Assembly: GCF_003569045.1 (NCBI RefSeq)
Contig: NZ_BFCB01000002.1
Coordinates: forward strand, 310,001-374,000
DNA: 64,000 nucleotides
Source: Aggregatilinea lenta
GTDB taxonomy: Bacteria; Chloroflexota; Anaerolineae; Aggregatilineales; Aggregatilineaceae
Direction of reading: 5' to 3'
Made by a program: the position numbers and the translations under genes. Below the pieces are notes generated by a model. The model searched no databases and was not told where the DNA came from. It saw nothing but the letters and a program-made list of their open reading frames with translations. This document shows positions 35,734-43,622 of the stretch, piece after piece. Each line of letters starts with the position of its first letter. Within the stretch, counting starts at the first letter, position 1.

Positions 35734-36703
35734 CACCCACTGCCACGCGCTCGTCGTTACTCGCTTCATCCCGCCGCGCCCGCACGTCAAGCGCGGCCAT
35801 CACGCCGAGCGCGATCAGCACCACGGCCAGCGGCATCCAGAGGCGGCGCAGCCCGGCACGCGGCGGCTCGGCGGGACGTGGAACGCGGAACCGGATCACT
35901 TGCAGCAGCATCGCCGCGCCGAAGACGCCCAGCACCAGCAGCGTCAGCCACGCCACGTCCAGGTAGGCTTTGCCCGCCATCTCCCGCGCGAGGTCGTCGC
36001 GCAGCGCGAAGCTGGTATAGACGAATGCCGCGTGCGCCGCGAACCCGGCCCAGGCCGACCCGGTCAGGTACACGGCCAGCGCCGCGACCCAGCCCACCAG
36101 CAAGTAGCCACCCAGCGAAGCCAAGCCCCAGGGCAACCCCGGCACGATGTTCTGCACCGCGCCCAGGCTCATCAGCGCGCCGCCGACCGCGCCCGCGATC
36201 CATGCCGCGCGCCAGCGGCCCACCGCGCGTCCCAGCGCAGGCTCGACCCCTCCCCACACCAGCCACGCCTGGACCAGCGGGGCCAGCACCACCGCGAACA
36301 GGATTTGCAGCTCGTACGACGCATCGTGCAGGCGCGCGCCGAAGAACGTATCCGGCAGATCGATCAGCGATTGGGCCGCCGGCAGCGAACCCGCTTCCAG
36401 CAGCGCGTGGTTGGTCAGGTCCATCAGCCACCACGCCACCGGCCAGATCGCGAACCCGGCCAGCGCCGCCAGCACGAGCACAACCGGCTCCGGTCCCTCT
36501 GCCGCCGTGCGCGGCGCGGATCGCCACAGGGCCAGCGCAGAGCCTCCGGTCACCAGCACGGTGAGCACCCACCGCAGCGTCAACGCGCTGCTGTCCGCCA
36601 GGGCCGTCTGCGCCGCCAACAGCACGCCGCCCACGATCGCCGCCACCCATAGCACTCGTCCGTCCGGCCCGCTTGAATCCACGCGATTCACCGCCATTTT
36701 CAT
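35669..36703 (-). CDS. Multi-pass membrane protein of unknown function
   Basis: A 344-residue protein beginning MKMAVNRVDSSGPDGRVLWV with about eight hydrophobic helices, for example VLWVAAIVGGVLLAAQTALA, LQILFAVVLAPLVQAWLVWG and WLTLLVLGVFGAAMLLQVI. The layout superficially recalls CPBP intramembrane proteases, but the paired-glutamate and histidine motifs are missing. Its polar C-terminal tail is encoded within the last 65 bp of the convergent SH3 gene. An alternative start 13 codons upstream exists without better support. Confidence 0.65.
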   Translation of the reverse strand: MKMAVNRVDSSGPDGRVLWVAAIVGGVLLAAQTALADSSALTLRWVLTVLVTGGSALALWRSAPRTAAEGPEPVVLVLAALAGFAIWPVAWWLMDLTNHALLEAGSLPAAQSLIDLPDTFFGARLHDASYELQILFAVVLAPLVQAWLVWGGVEPALGRAVGRWRAAWIAGAVGGALMSLGAVQNIVPGLPWGLASLGGYLLVGWVAALAVYLTGSAWAGFAAHAAFVYTSFALRDDLAREMAGKAYLDVAWLTLLVLGVFGAAMLLQVIRFRVPRPAEPPRAGLRRLWMPLAVVLIALGVMAALDVRARRDEASNDERVAVGVTDDAGARPSAPAVRVPPAQG

Positions 36704-37122
36704 ATAGAGCGTGTTATGCACTTTCACACCGTTACCGGGCAAAACAGCGCTGTGTCAAGAGCACCTCACCCCCTAACCCCTCTCCAATCGGATTGGAGAG
36801 GGGAAAATCCACCCCACGCAACCCTGTTGCGCGGGGACCCCGGAAACGAGCGTCAGCAAGTGGGGGTGAGGTTGTTCTTTCTGCACACCGGCTCGGCCAA
36901 AAAGCTCATAACAGCCTCTAGAACTCACACAGAAGCCTGCACGCCTTCATTATACCCGTGTCGCCGCGCGGATTTTGGTCAGGATTTGTTAGCGATCCGG
37001 GCCGGCGGGTCCAAATCCGCTGCCGCCGCGTCCCCGGTAAAGCCTGCCTAGACCCGCGCGGTTCAGTGCGCAGCTAATAGGCGATTTACTGGCGTTCTCT
37101 CGTGCTGCTGCCGTTTCAATGG
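36704..37122. repeat. Intergenic region with hairpin repeats
   Basis: No gene is seen. The hairpin family copy CCTCACCCC..CCCCTCTCCAATC/GATTGGAGAGGGG spans 36764-36804 and a CACGCAAC..GTTGCGCGGGG stem follows. The right half is unstructured and leads into the promoter of the STAS gene. Confidence 0.55.
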
Positions 37123-37128
37123 TATAAT
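37123..37128 (+). promoter_or_regulatory. Extended -10 promoter of the STAS gene
   Basis: TGG directly followed by TATAAT (37123-37128) forms an extended -10; no good -35 is seen. The predicted start near 37135 is about 30 nt before the ATG. Confidence 0.5.
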
Positions 37129-37164
37129 GCCCATCAGTATCCTGTGACAAGGAGCCTGGGCATA

Positions 37165-37503
37165 ATGACGATGGAAATCAACGTGTCTGAAATGCGTCGC
37201 GTTCGTCTCTTTGAGGTGATCGGGCGCGTCGATAGCACCAATGCAACGGAGCTTGGCACCACGCTCGACAAGGCCGCCGACGACGGGAATAACAACCTCG
37301 TACTCGACCTGAGCGGCGTGGACTACATGAGCAGCGCCGGACTGCGCGAGATGGTGCGTATTCTCAAGCGTGTGAAGCGCAGCGGTGGCGATCTGCGCAT
37401 CGCCAACCCATCCGAGCGCGTCAAAGAGGTGTTGGAGCTGGCCGGACTGGACTCGATCTTCGAGATTTATCCGACCCAGGTCGAGGCCGTTGGCAGCTTC
37501 TAA
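37165..37503 (+). CDS. STAS-domain anti-anti-sigma factor (RsbV/SpoIIAA-like)
   Basis: A 112-residue single STAS domain: MTMEINVSEMRRVRLFEVIG, RVDSTNATELGTTLDKAADD, and the phosphorylatable-serine motif VDYMSSAGLREMVRILK. AAGGAG lies 10 bp before the ATG. In partner switching, the unphosphorylated form sequesters an anti-sigma kinase; a PP2C phosphatase reactivates it. Kinase and phosphatase candidates follow at 37748 and 38721, so the three genes form a module. Alternatively it could control a diguanylate-cyclase-like or other non-sigma output. Confidence 0.92.
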   Translation: MTMEINVSEMRRVRLFEVIGRVDSTNATELGTTLDKAADDGNNNLVLDLSGVDYMSSAGLREMVRILKRVKRSGGDLRIANPSERVKEVLELAGLDSIFEIYPTQVEAVGSF

Positions 37504-37629
37504 GAGTGTTTACGGAAACCCTCATCCCCCGGCCCCTTCTCCCTGAGGGAGAAGGGGAGCAGAACAGCGGAAGGTGCTGGTCGTGAGTCATGAGAAGGGG
37601 AGTAAAACCGGTTTCCATACACGCTCTGA
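37503..37629 (+). repeat. MITE-like element, copy A
   Basis: A 127-bp element whose ends AGAGTGTTTACGGAAACC and GGTTTCCATACACGCTCT are imperfect inverted repeats (about 14 of 18 matching). An internal hairpin (CCCCTTCTCCCTGAGGGAGA) is present. It begins at the last base of the STAS stop codon. Homologous copies are at 23512, 38583 and 55321. Confidence 0.8.
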
Positions 37630-37747
37630 AGGGCGATGCCCGTTCATCCGGTGGGCCATTGTGCCCGCCGGCGATCGCGGTTGGCCCCTTGCCAAACACG
37701 CTTATGATTGCAACGCTAATGACCACACAGCCTGATCGAGGAACATC

Positions 37748-38557
37748 ATGGCCGACGTAAACTGCCTCGAGATCGCTGCCCGGCTCGATGACGTCCGCCT
37801 CGCCTGTGATATGGTGGTTGACGCGGCAGAAAGCGCCGCCCTCGATGAGCGCGCTGTGTACCACTGCCAGATGGCGGTGGACGAGGCACTGACCAACATC
37901 ATCGAGCACGGCTATGCGTATGAAACCGACGGCAACGCCATCGAGGTTTGCTGCACCGTCGAGCACGACCGGTTCGTCATCACTATCACGGACGACAGCC
38001 CGGCCTTCAACCCGCTGGGCCACACCGCGCCGGACCCCAGCGAGCCGCTCGACACGCGCGAGCCGGGCGGTTGGGGCATCTACTTCATCCGCAAGCTGAT
38101 GGATGACGTGAGCTACGCGCGGGTGAACGATCACAACCAGCTCGTCCTGATCAAAAACCGTCCTCTGGCCGACGCCGTACCCTCTGCAGGGGTGGCGTCC
38201 GGCATCGAAGAAGCCTTCGCCTCGCGCGTGCTCGACAACGGCGCGGTGGTGATCTGGCCGAACGGGCGGCTCGACAGCAATACCAGTCCCGTGCTGGAAC
38301 AGGTGCTCAACGCGCACCTGCAGCGCGGGCATTACTGGTTGTTCGTGGATTTGGCCGGAGTGGAGTACATCGCCAGCAGCGGACTCAAGATCCTGGTGTC
38401 GGCCTGGCGCCGCGCCAACGAGCACAACGGCGATCTCGTCCTCAGCGGGCTTCAACCACGCATCATCGAAATCCTTGAGATGGTGGGCTTCGACATGCTC
38501 TTCCAGATCTTCCCGGATCTCGACGACGCCCTCCAAGCTCAATCCAAAAGCGCCTGA
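37748..38557 (+). CDS. Anti-sigma-factor serine kinase fused to a STAS domain
   Basis: A 269-residue protein. Residues 1-140 are an RsbW/SpoIIAB-type HATPase: N-box MAVDEALTNIIEHGYAY, G1 ITDDSPAFNPLG and G2 EPGGWGIYFIRKLMDDVSY. Residues about 150-260 are a STAS domain with VEYIASSGLKILVSAWRRA, keeping the phosphorylatable serine. Kinase and antagonist are normally separate polypeptides; the fusion could give built-in autoinhibition. It is located between a stand-alone STAS gene and a SpoIIE phosphatase. A GAGGAA site precedes the ATG. No sigma factor gene is adjacent. Confidence 0.9.
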   Translation: MADVNCLEIAARLDDVRLACDMVVDAAESAALDERAVYHCQMAVDEALTNIIEHGYAYETDGNAIEVCCTVEHDRFVITITDDSPAFNPLGHTAPDPSEPLDTREPGGWGIYFIRKLMDDVSYARVNDHNQLVLIKNRPLADAVPSAGVASGIEEAFASRVLDNGAVVIWPNGRLDSNTSPVLEQVLNAHLQRGHYWLFVDLAGVEYIASSGLKILVSAWRRANEHNGDLVLSGLQPRIIEILEMVGFDMLFQIFPDLDDALQAQSKSA

Positions 38558-38582
38558 TTCATCGCAACCGGTTCCGGTTGTC

Positions 38583-38708
38583 GAGAGCCTGTGTGGAAAG
38601 CAACGCCCCTTCTTTTTCTCGCCGCTCACGGTGAGCGCCTCCCAGCCTGCTTCCCTTTTCCCTGGGGGAGAAGGGGCCGGGGGATGAGGGTTGCCGTACA
38701 CACTCTGA
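38583..38708 (-). repeat. MITE-like element, copy D (inverted, diverged centre)
   Basis: On the minus strand it begins AGAGTGTGTACGGCAACCC, continues CTCATCCCCCGGCCCCTTCT, and ends with TTTCCACACAGGCTCTC. Outer arms match copies A and B; the middle has diverged and carries an extra GCTCACCGTGAGC palindrome. Confidence 0.7.
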
Positions 38709-38720
38709 GGGCAGAACCTC

Positions 38721-41700
38721 TTGGACAGTACGCTCATCGTCGTCATGGTGGTGGGTGCCACGCTGGCGGTCGGCGGCTTTGGCTTCGGCCTGCTCACCGG
38801 CTACTGGCGCGGACGTGCACGGGGCATCGCCCTGGCCGCCAACGAGCGCCCCACCCCCGAGCTGGATATGATCGCCGGGGCGGGCAATGCCATCCTGAGT
38901 GTGCCCCTGCGCGTCGATCCGCTGTGTGAGGTCATTTACCAGCAGGCGACGCGCATCGTCGATACGCGCAACTTCCAGATCGGGCTGTTCGACGGCAACG
39001 ACTACGAGATCAAAGTGTGGCTGCGCGCCGCGCAGCGCCTGCCTGCGCAGCGCTTCGTCAACGTCGCGGATGACGGCATCGTCGGTTGGATCAGGCGCAC
39101 CGGCTCCGGCCTGCTCGTGCGCGACTTCCAGCGCGAATGGGACACCCTGCCCGCGCGCCCCAGCCACTACAGCGTCAAGCCCGCGCGCTCGGCCATCTTC
39201 GCCCCGCTGATCTCCGGCGGCGACGTGCTGGGCGTGATCGCCGTGCAGAGTGACCAGCCGGACAGCTTCAACGACGAGGACATGCGCCTGCTGACGCTGC
39301 TCGCCAACCAGGCGTCCAGCGCGATCCGCAACGCGCAGATGTTCGAGTCCGCGCAGGAGCAGGCCCGCCAGCTTCAACTGATCAACGACGTCTCGCGCCA
39401 GCTCACCGCGATCCAGCCCCTGCCGGACCTGTTCCGCCAGATCGTGACGCTGATTCACGAGGCGTTCGGCTACTACGCGGTCAGCATCTTCATCTGGAAC
39501 GAAAAGACCGACACCATCCAACTGCGCGCCAGCAGCCACGCCGACTTCATCGCCAGCGATTTTTCCACCGCGCCGGGCCAGGGTCTCGTCGGCTGGGCGG
39601 CGACGGAACAGCAGTCTGCCGTGGCGCCCAACGCGGTCGAAGATCCCCGCTTTTTGCCGACCGTCGCGCTGGCCGAGACGCGCTCGGAAGTCTGCGTGCC
39701 GCTGATCGTGCAGCAGCGCGTAATGGGCGTGCTCGACGTGCAGAGCGACGAGCTGGACACGTTCGGCAGCGACGACGTGTTCATGCTCGAAGCGCTGGCC
39801 GGGCAACTCGCGCTCGCCATTCAGGAAGCCGAATCCTACGACGCGGAGCGCCGCCAGACCGAGCGCGTCAACGCCATGACCGAGGTCGCGCGGGCGCTGG
39901 TGTCGATCCTCGACATTGACGACCTGCTGGACGAAGTGGTCGATCTGGTCACCGATCACCTCGGCTACGACCGCGTACACCTGTTCCTGCGCGTCGCAGA
40001 GCGGCTGGCGTTCCGCAGCGGTAGCGGCGTGAACAGCGGGCGCTGGGCGCTCGAAAAGCTCTCGTACCCACTGGAAGGCAAGGGCATGATCCCGCTCGCC
40101 GCGCGCGAAGGCCGCCCGGTCATCAGCGGCAACGTGCGCGAGGAAGACGCCTACATCCCCGGCCCCGGACGCGAAGACACGGTCAGCGAAATGGCCGTGC
40201 CGATCCGCATGGGGCCGCACCTGCTGGGCGTGTTCGACATTCAAAGCCCGGAACCGGACGCCTTCACCGAAGACGACAGCCTGCTGATCCAGGCGCTGGC
40301 GGACACGGTCGCGATCGCGCTGCGCAACGCCAGTCTGTTCGCCAACGAGCAGCGGCGGCGCATGCTCTCCGAGACCCTGCGCGAGCTGAGCACCGTGCTC
40401 GGCTCCTCGCTGGACCTCAACAGCGTGTTGGACGGCATCCTGGTCGGGCTGGAACGTGTGGTCGATTACACGGCGGGCGTCATCCTGCTGCGCGACACCG
40501 ACAACGACTGTTACCGGGCCAGCGCCGCCCAGGGCGACATCGTGGACGCAGATTCGCCCATCTGGGCCGAGACGATCCGCGAGGACGAGGTCAGCGAGGA
40601 CCGTCTGCTCGACATGCTGCACCGCCTCTACAGCCACGCCCACGACGCCGACGCCGCGCACGACGAAATCCTCGTGCCGCTGACCGTCGCGGGCGAGTCG
40701 ATCGGCACCCTGATCATCGAGCGCATCGGCGCAGACCGCTTCACGCCGGAAGACAAAGAAATCATCAGCACGTTTGCCAGTCAGGCCGCCATCGCCATCA
40801 CCAACGCGCAGTTGTACATGGCCCAGCGCGAAGAAGCGTGGGTGTCGACCGCGCTGCTGCAGGTGGCCGAGGCGACCGCCCGTGCCACGACGCTGGACGA
40901 GGTGCTGAGCACCGTCGCGCGCATCACGCCGCTGCTGGTCGGCGTGGAATGGAGCGCGGTACTGCTGGCCGACCAGCCGTCGGTCTTCCGCGTGGTGGAG
41001 ATCGCCGGGACGCGCCCGGAGCTGGCCGCCGCGTTCAACAAGTTCACGCTTACGCCGCTCACGTGGCCGCCGCTGGCCGACCTCAGCACGACCGGCCAGC
41101 CGGTGCTCATCGACGGCAGCACGCCCAAGCCCGACAACCTGCCGGTCGATATCAACATCGGCCAGGGGGTAATGCTGCCCCTGTTCGCCAAGGGCGAGCT
41201 GATGGGCCTGATCCTGATTGGCCAGAGCGACGACACCGAGCCGATGACCGAGCGTAAGATCGAGTTGGTAAGCGGCATCGCCAACCAGGCCGCGCTCGCC
41301 ATCGAAAGCGCGCAGTTGTTCGCTGCCCAGCAGGAAGAAGCGTGGGTGACGACGGCCCTGCTCCAGGTGGCCGAAGCGGTCAACACGCAGATCGACGCCG
41401 ACCAGAGCCTGGACACCATCGTGCGCCTGACTCCGCTGCTGGTGGGCGTCGAGCGCTGCGGCGTCATGAAGTGGGATCACGAAAATCTGTGCTTTGTAGG
41501 CGGCCCGGCATGGGGCCTTTCGCCGGAACACCGGTCGAGCTTTGCCCACGTCGAGCTGCCCGTGGACGAGGGACCGTTCCTGATGCAGCTGACCGAAACC
41601 GCCGATCCGCTCTCGGCGGGCGTCGGCGGCGAGTGCCCGCTGCCGCCCGTGCTGCAAACTCTGTTCGAAAGCCCCGCGCTGCTGGGCCTGCCGCTGATCG

Positions 41701-42617
41701 CGCGCGGGCACCTCGTCGGCGCGATGATGGTGGACCACCCCGCGCTCGGCGGCCCGATCGACCAGCGACGCCTGAACATCCTGACCGGCATCGCGCACCA
41801 GACCGCGCTCGCGCTGGAAAACGCCCGGCTCCAGGCGGAAGCGACCGCCGCCGAGCGCATCGAGCGCGAGCTGGAAGTGGCGCGCGGCATCCAGACCAGC
41901 TTTTTGCCGGACACGACCCCGCGCGAATCGGGCTGGGACGTCTCCGCGTTTTACCGCGCCGCGCGACAGGTCGGCGGCGACTTCTACGACTTCTTCCCGC
42001 TGGACGATCACAAGTGGGCGGTCGTCATTGCGGACGTGGCGGACAAGGGCGTCCCGGCGGCGCTGTTCATGGCGTTGTGCCGCACCCTGCTGCGCGCGGT
42101 CGGTACCAACCGCCGCTCGCCGGGCGAGACGCTGACGCGCGTCAACGATCTGCTGCTCGACGACAACCGCGCCGAGCTGTTCGTCACAGTCTGGTACGGG
42201 GTGTGGGACGCCCAAAGCGGCTGCCTGACCTTCTGTAGTGGCGGCCACAACCCGCCGCTGTTGGTCCACGCCGACGGGCGCGCCGAGCAGCTCGTGGCGC
42301 GCGGCATCGCCCTGGGCGTCGTGCCGAACATCCGGCTGGACGAAAAAGAGGTCACGATCCGCCCCGGCGAGCTGGTCGCGCTCTACACCGACGGCGTCAC
42401 CGAGGCGATCCGCAGCGACCAGAGCGCGTTCGGCGTGGCGGGCCTGCAATCGGCGCTCGTCGCCAGCCGCAACCGCCCGGCGACCCAGATCGGCAGGCAC
42501 GTGCTCGACGCCGTGGACAGCTTCGTGCTGGGCGAGGCGCAGTTCGACGACATCACACTGGTGGTGATCAAACGCCTGGAAGCCGATCCGGACGCACTCG
42601 ACCTCGACAGCCCGTGA
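38721..42617 (+). CDS. SpoIIE/RsbU-type PP2C serine phosphatase with six GAF domains
   Basis: A 1298-residue protein. One N-terminal membrane helix (IVVMVVGATLAVGGFGFGLL) is followed by six GAF-like repeats (about 68-213, 215-375, 378-535, 545-700, 705-870, 872-1040) and a C-terminal SpoIIE phosphatase (about 1060-1285) with ELEVARGIQTSFLP, ARQVGGDFYDFFPL, VVIADVADKGVPAALFM, FCSGGHNPPLL and LYTDGVTEA. Metal-binding aspartates are present. It should dephosphorylate the STAS antagonist(s) encoded upstream, with GAF domains sensing small ligands or redox. TTG at 38721 follows GAGG; a downstream ATG eight codons in is an alternative. Confidence 0.92.
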   Translation: MDSTLIVVMVVGATLAVGGFGFGLLTGYWRGRARGIALAANERPTPELDMIAGAGNAILSVPLRVDPLCEVIYQQATRIVDTRNFQIGLFDGNDYEIKVWLRAAQRLPAQRFVNVADDGIVGWIRRTGSGLLVRDFQREWDTLPARPSHYSVKPARSAIFAPLISGGDVLGVIAVQSDQPDSFNDEDMRLLTLLANQASSAIRNAQMFESAQEQARQLQLINDVSRQLTAIQPLPDLFRQIVTLIHEAFGYYAVSIFIWNEKTDTIQLRASSHADFIASDFSTAPGQGLVGWAATEQQSAVAPNAVEDPRFLPTVALAETRSEVCVPLIVQQRVMGVLDVQSDELDTFGSDDVFMLEALAGQLALAIQEAESYDAERRQTERVNAMTEVARALVSILDIDDLLDEVVDLVTDHLGYDRVHLFLRVAERLAFRSGSGVNSGRWALEKLSYPLEGKGMIPLAAREGRPVISGNVREEDAYIPGPGREDTVSEMAVPIRMGPHLLGVFDIQSPEPDAFTEDDSLLIQALADTVAIALRNASLFANEQRRRMLSETLRELSTVLGSSLDLNSVLDGILVGLERVVDYTAGVILLRDTDNDCYRASAAQGDIVDADSPIWAETIREDEVSEDRLLDMLHRLYSHAHDADAAHDEILVPLTVAGESIGTLIIERIGADRFTPEDKEIISTFASQAAIAITNAQLYMAQREEAWVSTALLQVAEATARATTLDEVLSTVARITPLLVGVEWSAVLLADQPSVFRVVEIAGTRPELAAAFNKFTLTPLTWPPLADLSTTGQPVLIDGSTPKPDNLPVDINIGQGVMLPLFAKGELMGLILIGQSDDTEPMTERKIELVSGIANQAALAIESAQLFAAQQEEAWVTTALLQVAEAVNTQIDADQSLDTIVRLTPLLVGVERCGVMKWDHENLCFVGGPAWGLSPEHRSSFAHVELPVDEGPFLMQLTETADPLSAGVGGECPLPPVLQTLFESPALLGLPLIARGHLVGAMMVDHPALGGPIDQRRLNILTGIAHQTALALENARLQAEATAAERIERELEVARGIQTSFLPDTTPRESGWDVSAFYRAARQVGGDFYDFFPLDDHKWAVVIADVADKGVPAALFMALCRTLLRAVGTNRRSPGETLTRVNDLLLDDNRAELFVTVWYGVWDAQSGCLTFCSGGHNPPLLVHADGRAEQLVARGIALGVVPNIRLDEKEVTIRPGELVALYTDGVTEAIRSDQSAFGVAGLQSALVASRNRPATQIGRHVLDAVDSFVLGEAQFDDITLVVIKRLEADPDALDLDSP

Positions 42618-43018
42618 GCCGCGCGTTCGTCTCCGCCAGCTACGGGCACCGCGTCGCGCTGGCCCCCGCCCTTGCCGCGATCCGTGCCGCGCTGATCGCC
42701 GCCGGGTGGACACCGTGCATATTCGTCGAGGCGTACATCTTCGCCCCGAGCGATCAGCGTGCCATGATGGAGGCGATGCAAGCCGAACTGCGCGCCAGCA
42801 ATCTGCTCGTCGCGGAGGTCACGCACAAGGCCATCGGCGTGGGCGTTGAAGCCGGCTATGCCGCCGCGCTCGGTCTGCCGATCGTCGCCGTGCGCCATGC
42901 GGACGCCGAGCCATCGACGACGGTCGGCGGGCTGGCGGCGCGGACGGTCGTGTACCGGGAGCCGGGCGACCTGGAACGCGATCTCGCGCAGGCGGTGCGG
43001 GATCTGTTCGGGGAATAG
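42614..43018 (+). CDS. Nucleoside 2-deoxyribosyltransferase-like protein
   Basis: A 134-residue protein starting at a GTG that overlaps the phosphatase stop (GTGA). The fold signature of the deoxyribosyltransferase family (PF05014 type) is visible: FVSASYGHR at the first strand, SNLLVAEVTHKAIGVGVEAG and YAAALGLPIVAVRHADAEPS, where the glutamate in GVEAGYA corresponds to the usual catalytic nucleophile. It could cleave or transfer N-glycosidic deoxyribose in nucleotide salvage or sanitation. The link to the signalling genes may only be transcriptional. Confidence 0.75.
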   Translation: MSRAFVSASYGHRVALAPALAAIRAALIAAGWTPCIFVEAYIFAPSDQRAMMEAMQAELRASNLLVAEVTHKAIGVGVEAGYAAALGLPIVAVRHADAEPSTTVGGLAARTVVYREPGDLERDLAQAVRDLFGE

Positions 43019-43492
43019 CCACGAGCGGTTAGCTCAGAGCAAAAAGCAAAGGCTCACCTCACCCCCGGCCCCTCTCCAACTTGATTGGAGAGGGGAGACA
43101 GGCAAAAGCTTCGGGAGTTTTGTCGGGGCGGATTGCAAACCCGCCCCTATACAATTCCAGCGGCGAGGCTCTGTCTTCCGTAGGGACGGGGCAAGCCCCG
43201 CCCGTTGTCAGCAAAGCGGGGTAGGGCAAGCCCTACCCCTACGCAGATCCGGCTTGGCGACTCGCTCCATAAGTCCGTTCATCGCAGGGATCAGGTATAA
43301 ATCAGTCCGGTAACCTGATACACATGGGGCGGGTAGCGATGCGCCCTAAGTGAAAGCGAGGACGCACAAACCACCCCCACGCGACCGTGGTGGTGCGGGG
43401 TTTCGGGGAATAAAACGGGCGATGCTTGCATCGCCCCTACACGACAAACCCCAATCCGCACGCACAACGGCATCCGCGTGCGCGGCGAGCCG
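43019..43492. repeat. Intergenic repeat cluster
   Basis: No gene is seen in 474 bases. It holds a hairpin-family copy (43057-43097), the palindromes GGGGCAAGCCCC (43188-43199), GGGGTAGGGCAAGCCCTACC (from 43217) and GGGCGATGCTTGCATCGCCC (from 43417), plus a CCCACGCGACC..GGTGCGGGG stem near 43377. This is the densest such cluster in the window. Confidence 0.65.
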
Positions 43493-43567
43493 CTACAGCA
43501 CGATTCCAAACAGGATCATCAGAAGAAACGCGATGATCGCGCCAATCCCCGGTATAACAGGCTCCAT
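43493..43567 (-). CDS. 24-residue hydrophobic peptide
   Basis: A tiny frame MEPVIPGIGAIIAFLLMILF plus GIVL and a TAG stop. A strong AAGGAG site lies 9 bp before the ATG at 43567. It is one membrane helix. It starts 55 bp downstream of the beta-lactamase-like gene on the same strand and could be its last cistron. No homologue is known to me; coding status rests on the ribosome-binding site and composition. Confidence 0.5.
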   Translation of the reverse strand: MEPVIPGIGAIIAFLLMILFGIVL

Positions 43568-43622
43568 CGCACAGTACTCCTTCGGTCGATAGGTTCAGGC
43601 ACAAAAACCCCGCCGGACGCCC

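Noticed and set aside
35669-36703. CPBP intramembrane protease assignment for the membrane protein
   Set aside because: The EExxxR and histidine motifs of that family are absent despite similar hydrophobicity.
38559-42713. A 1384-codon minus-strand open frame opposite the SpoIIE gene
   Set aside because: Arg/Gln/Ala-rich translation with no domain, arising from the GC-biased third positions of the sense gene, which has clear GAF and SpoIIE motifs.
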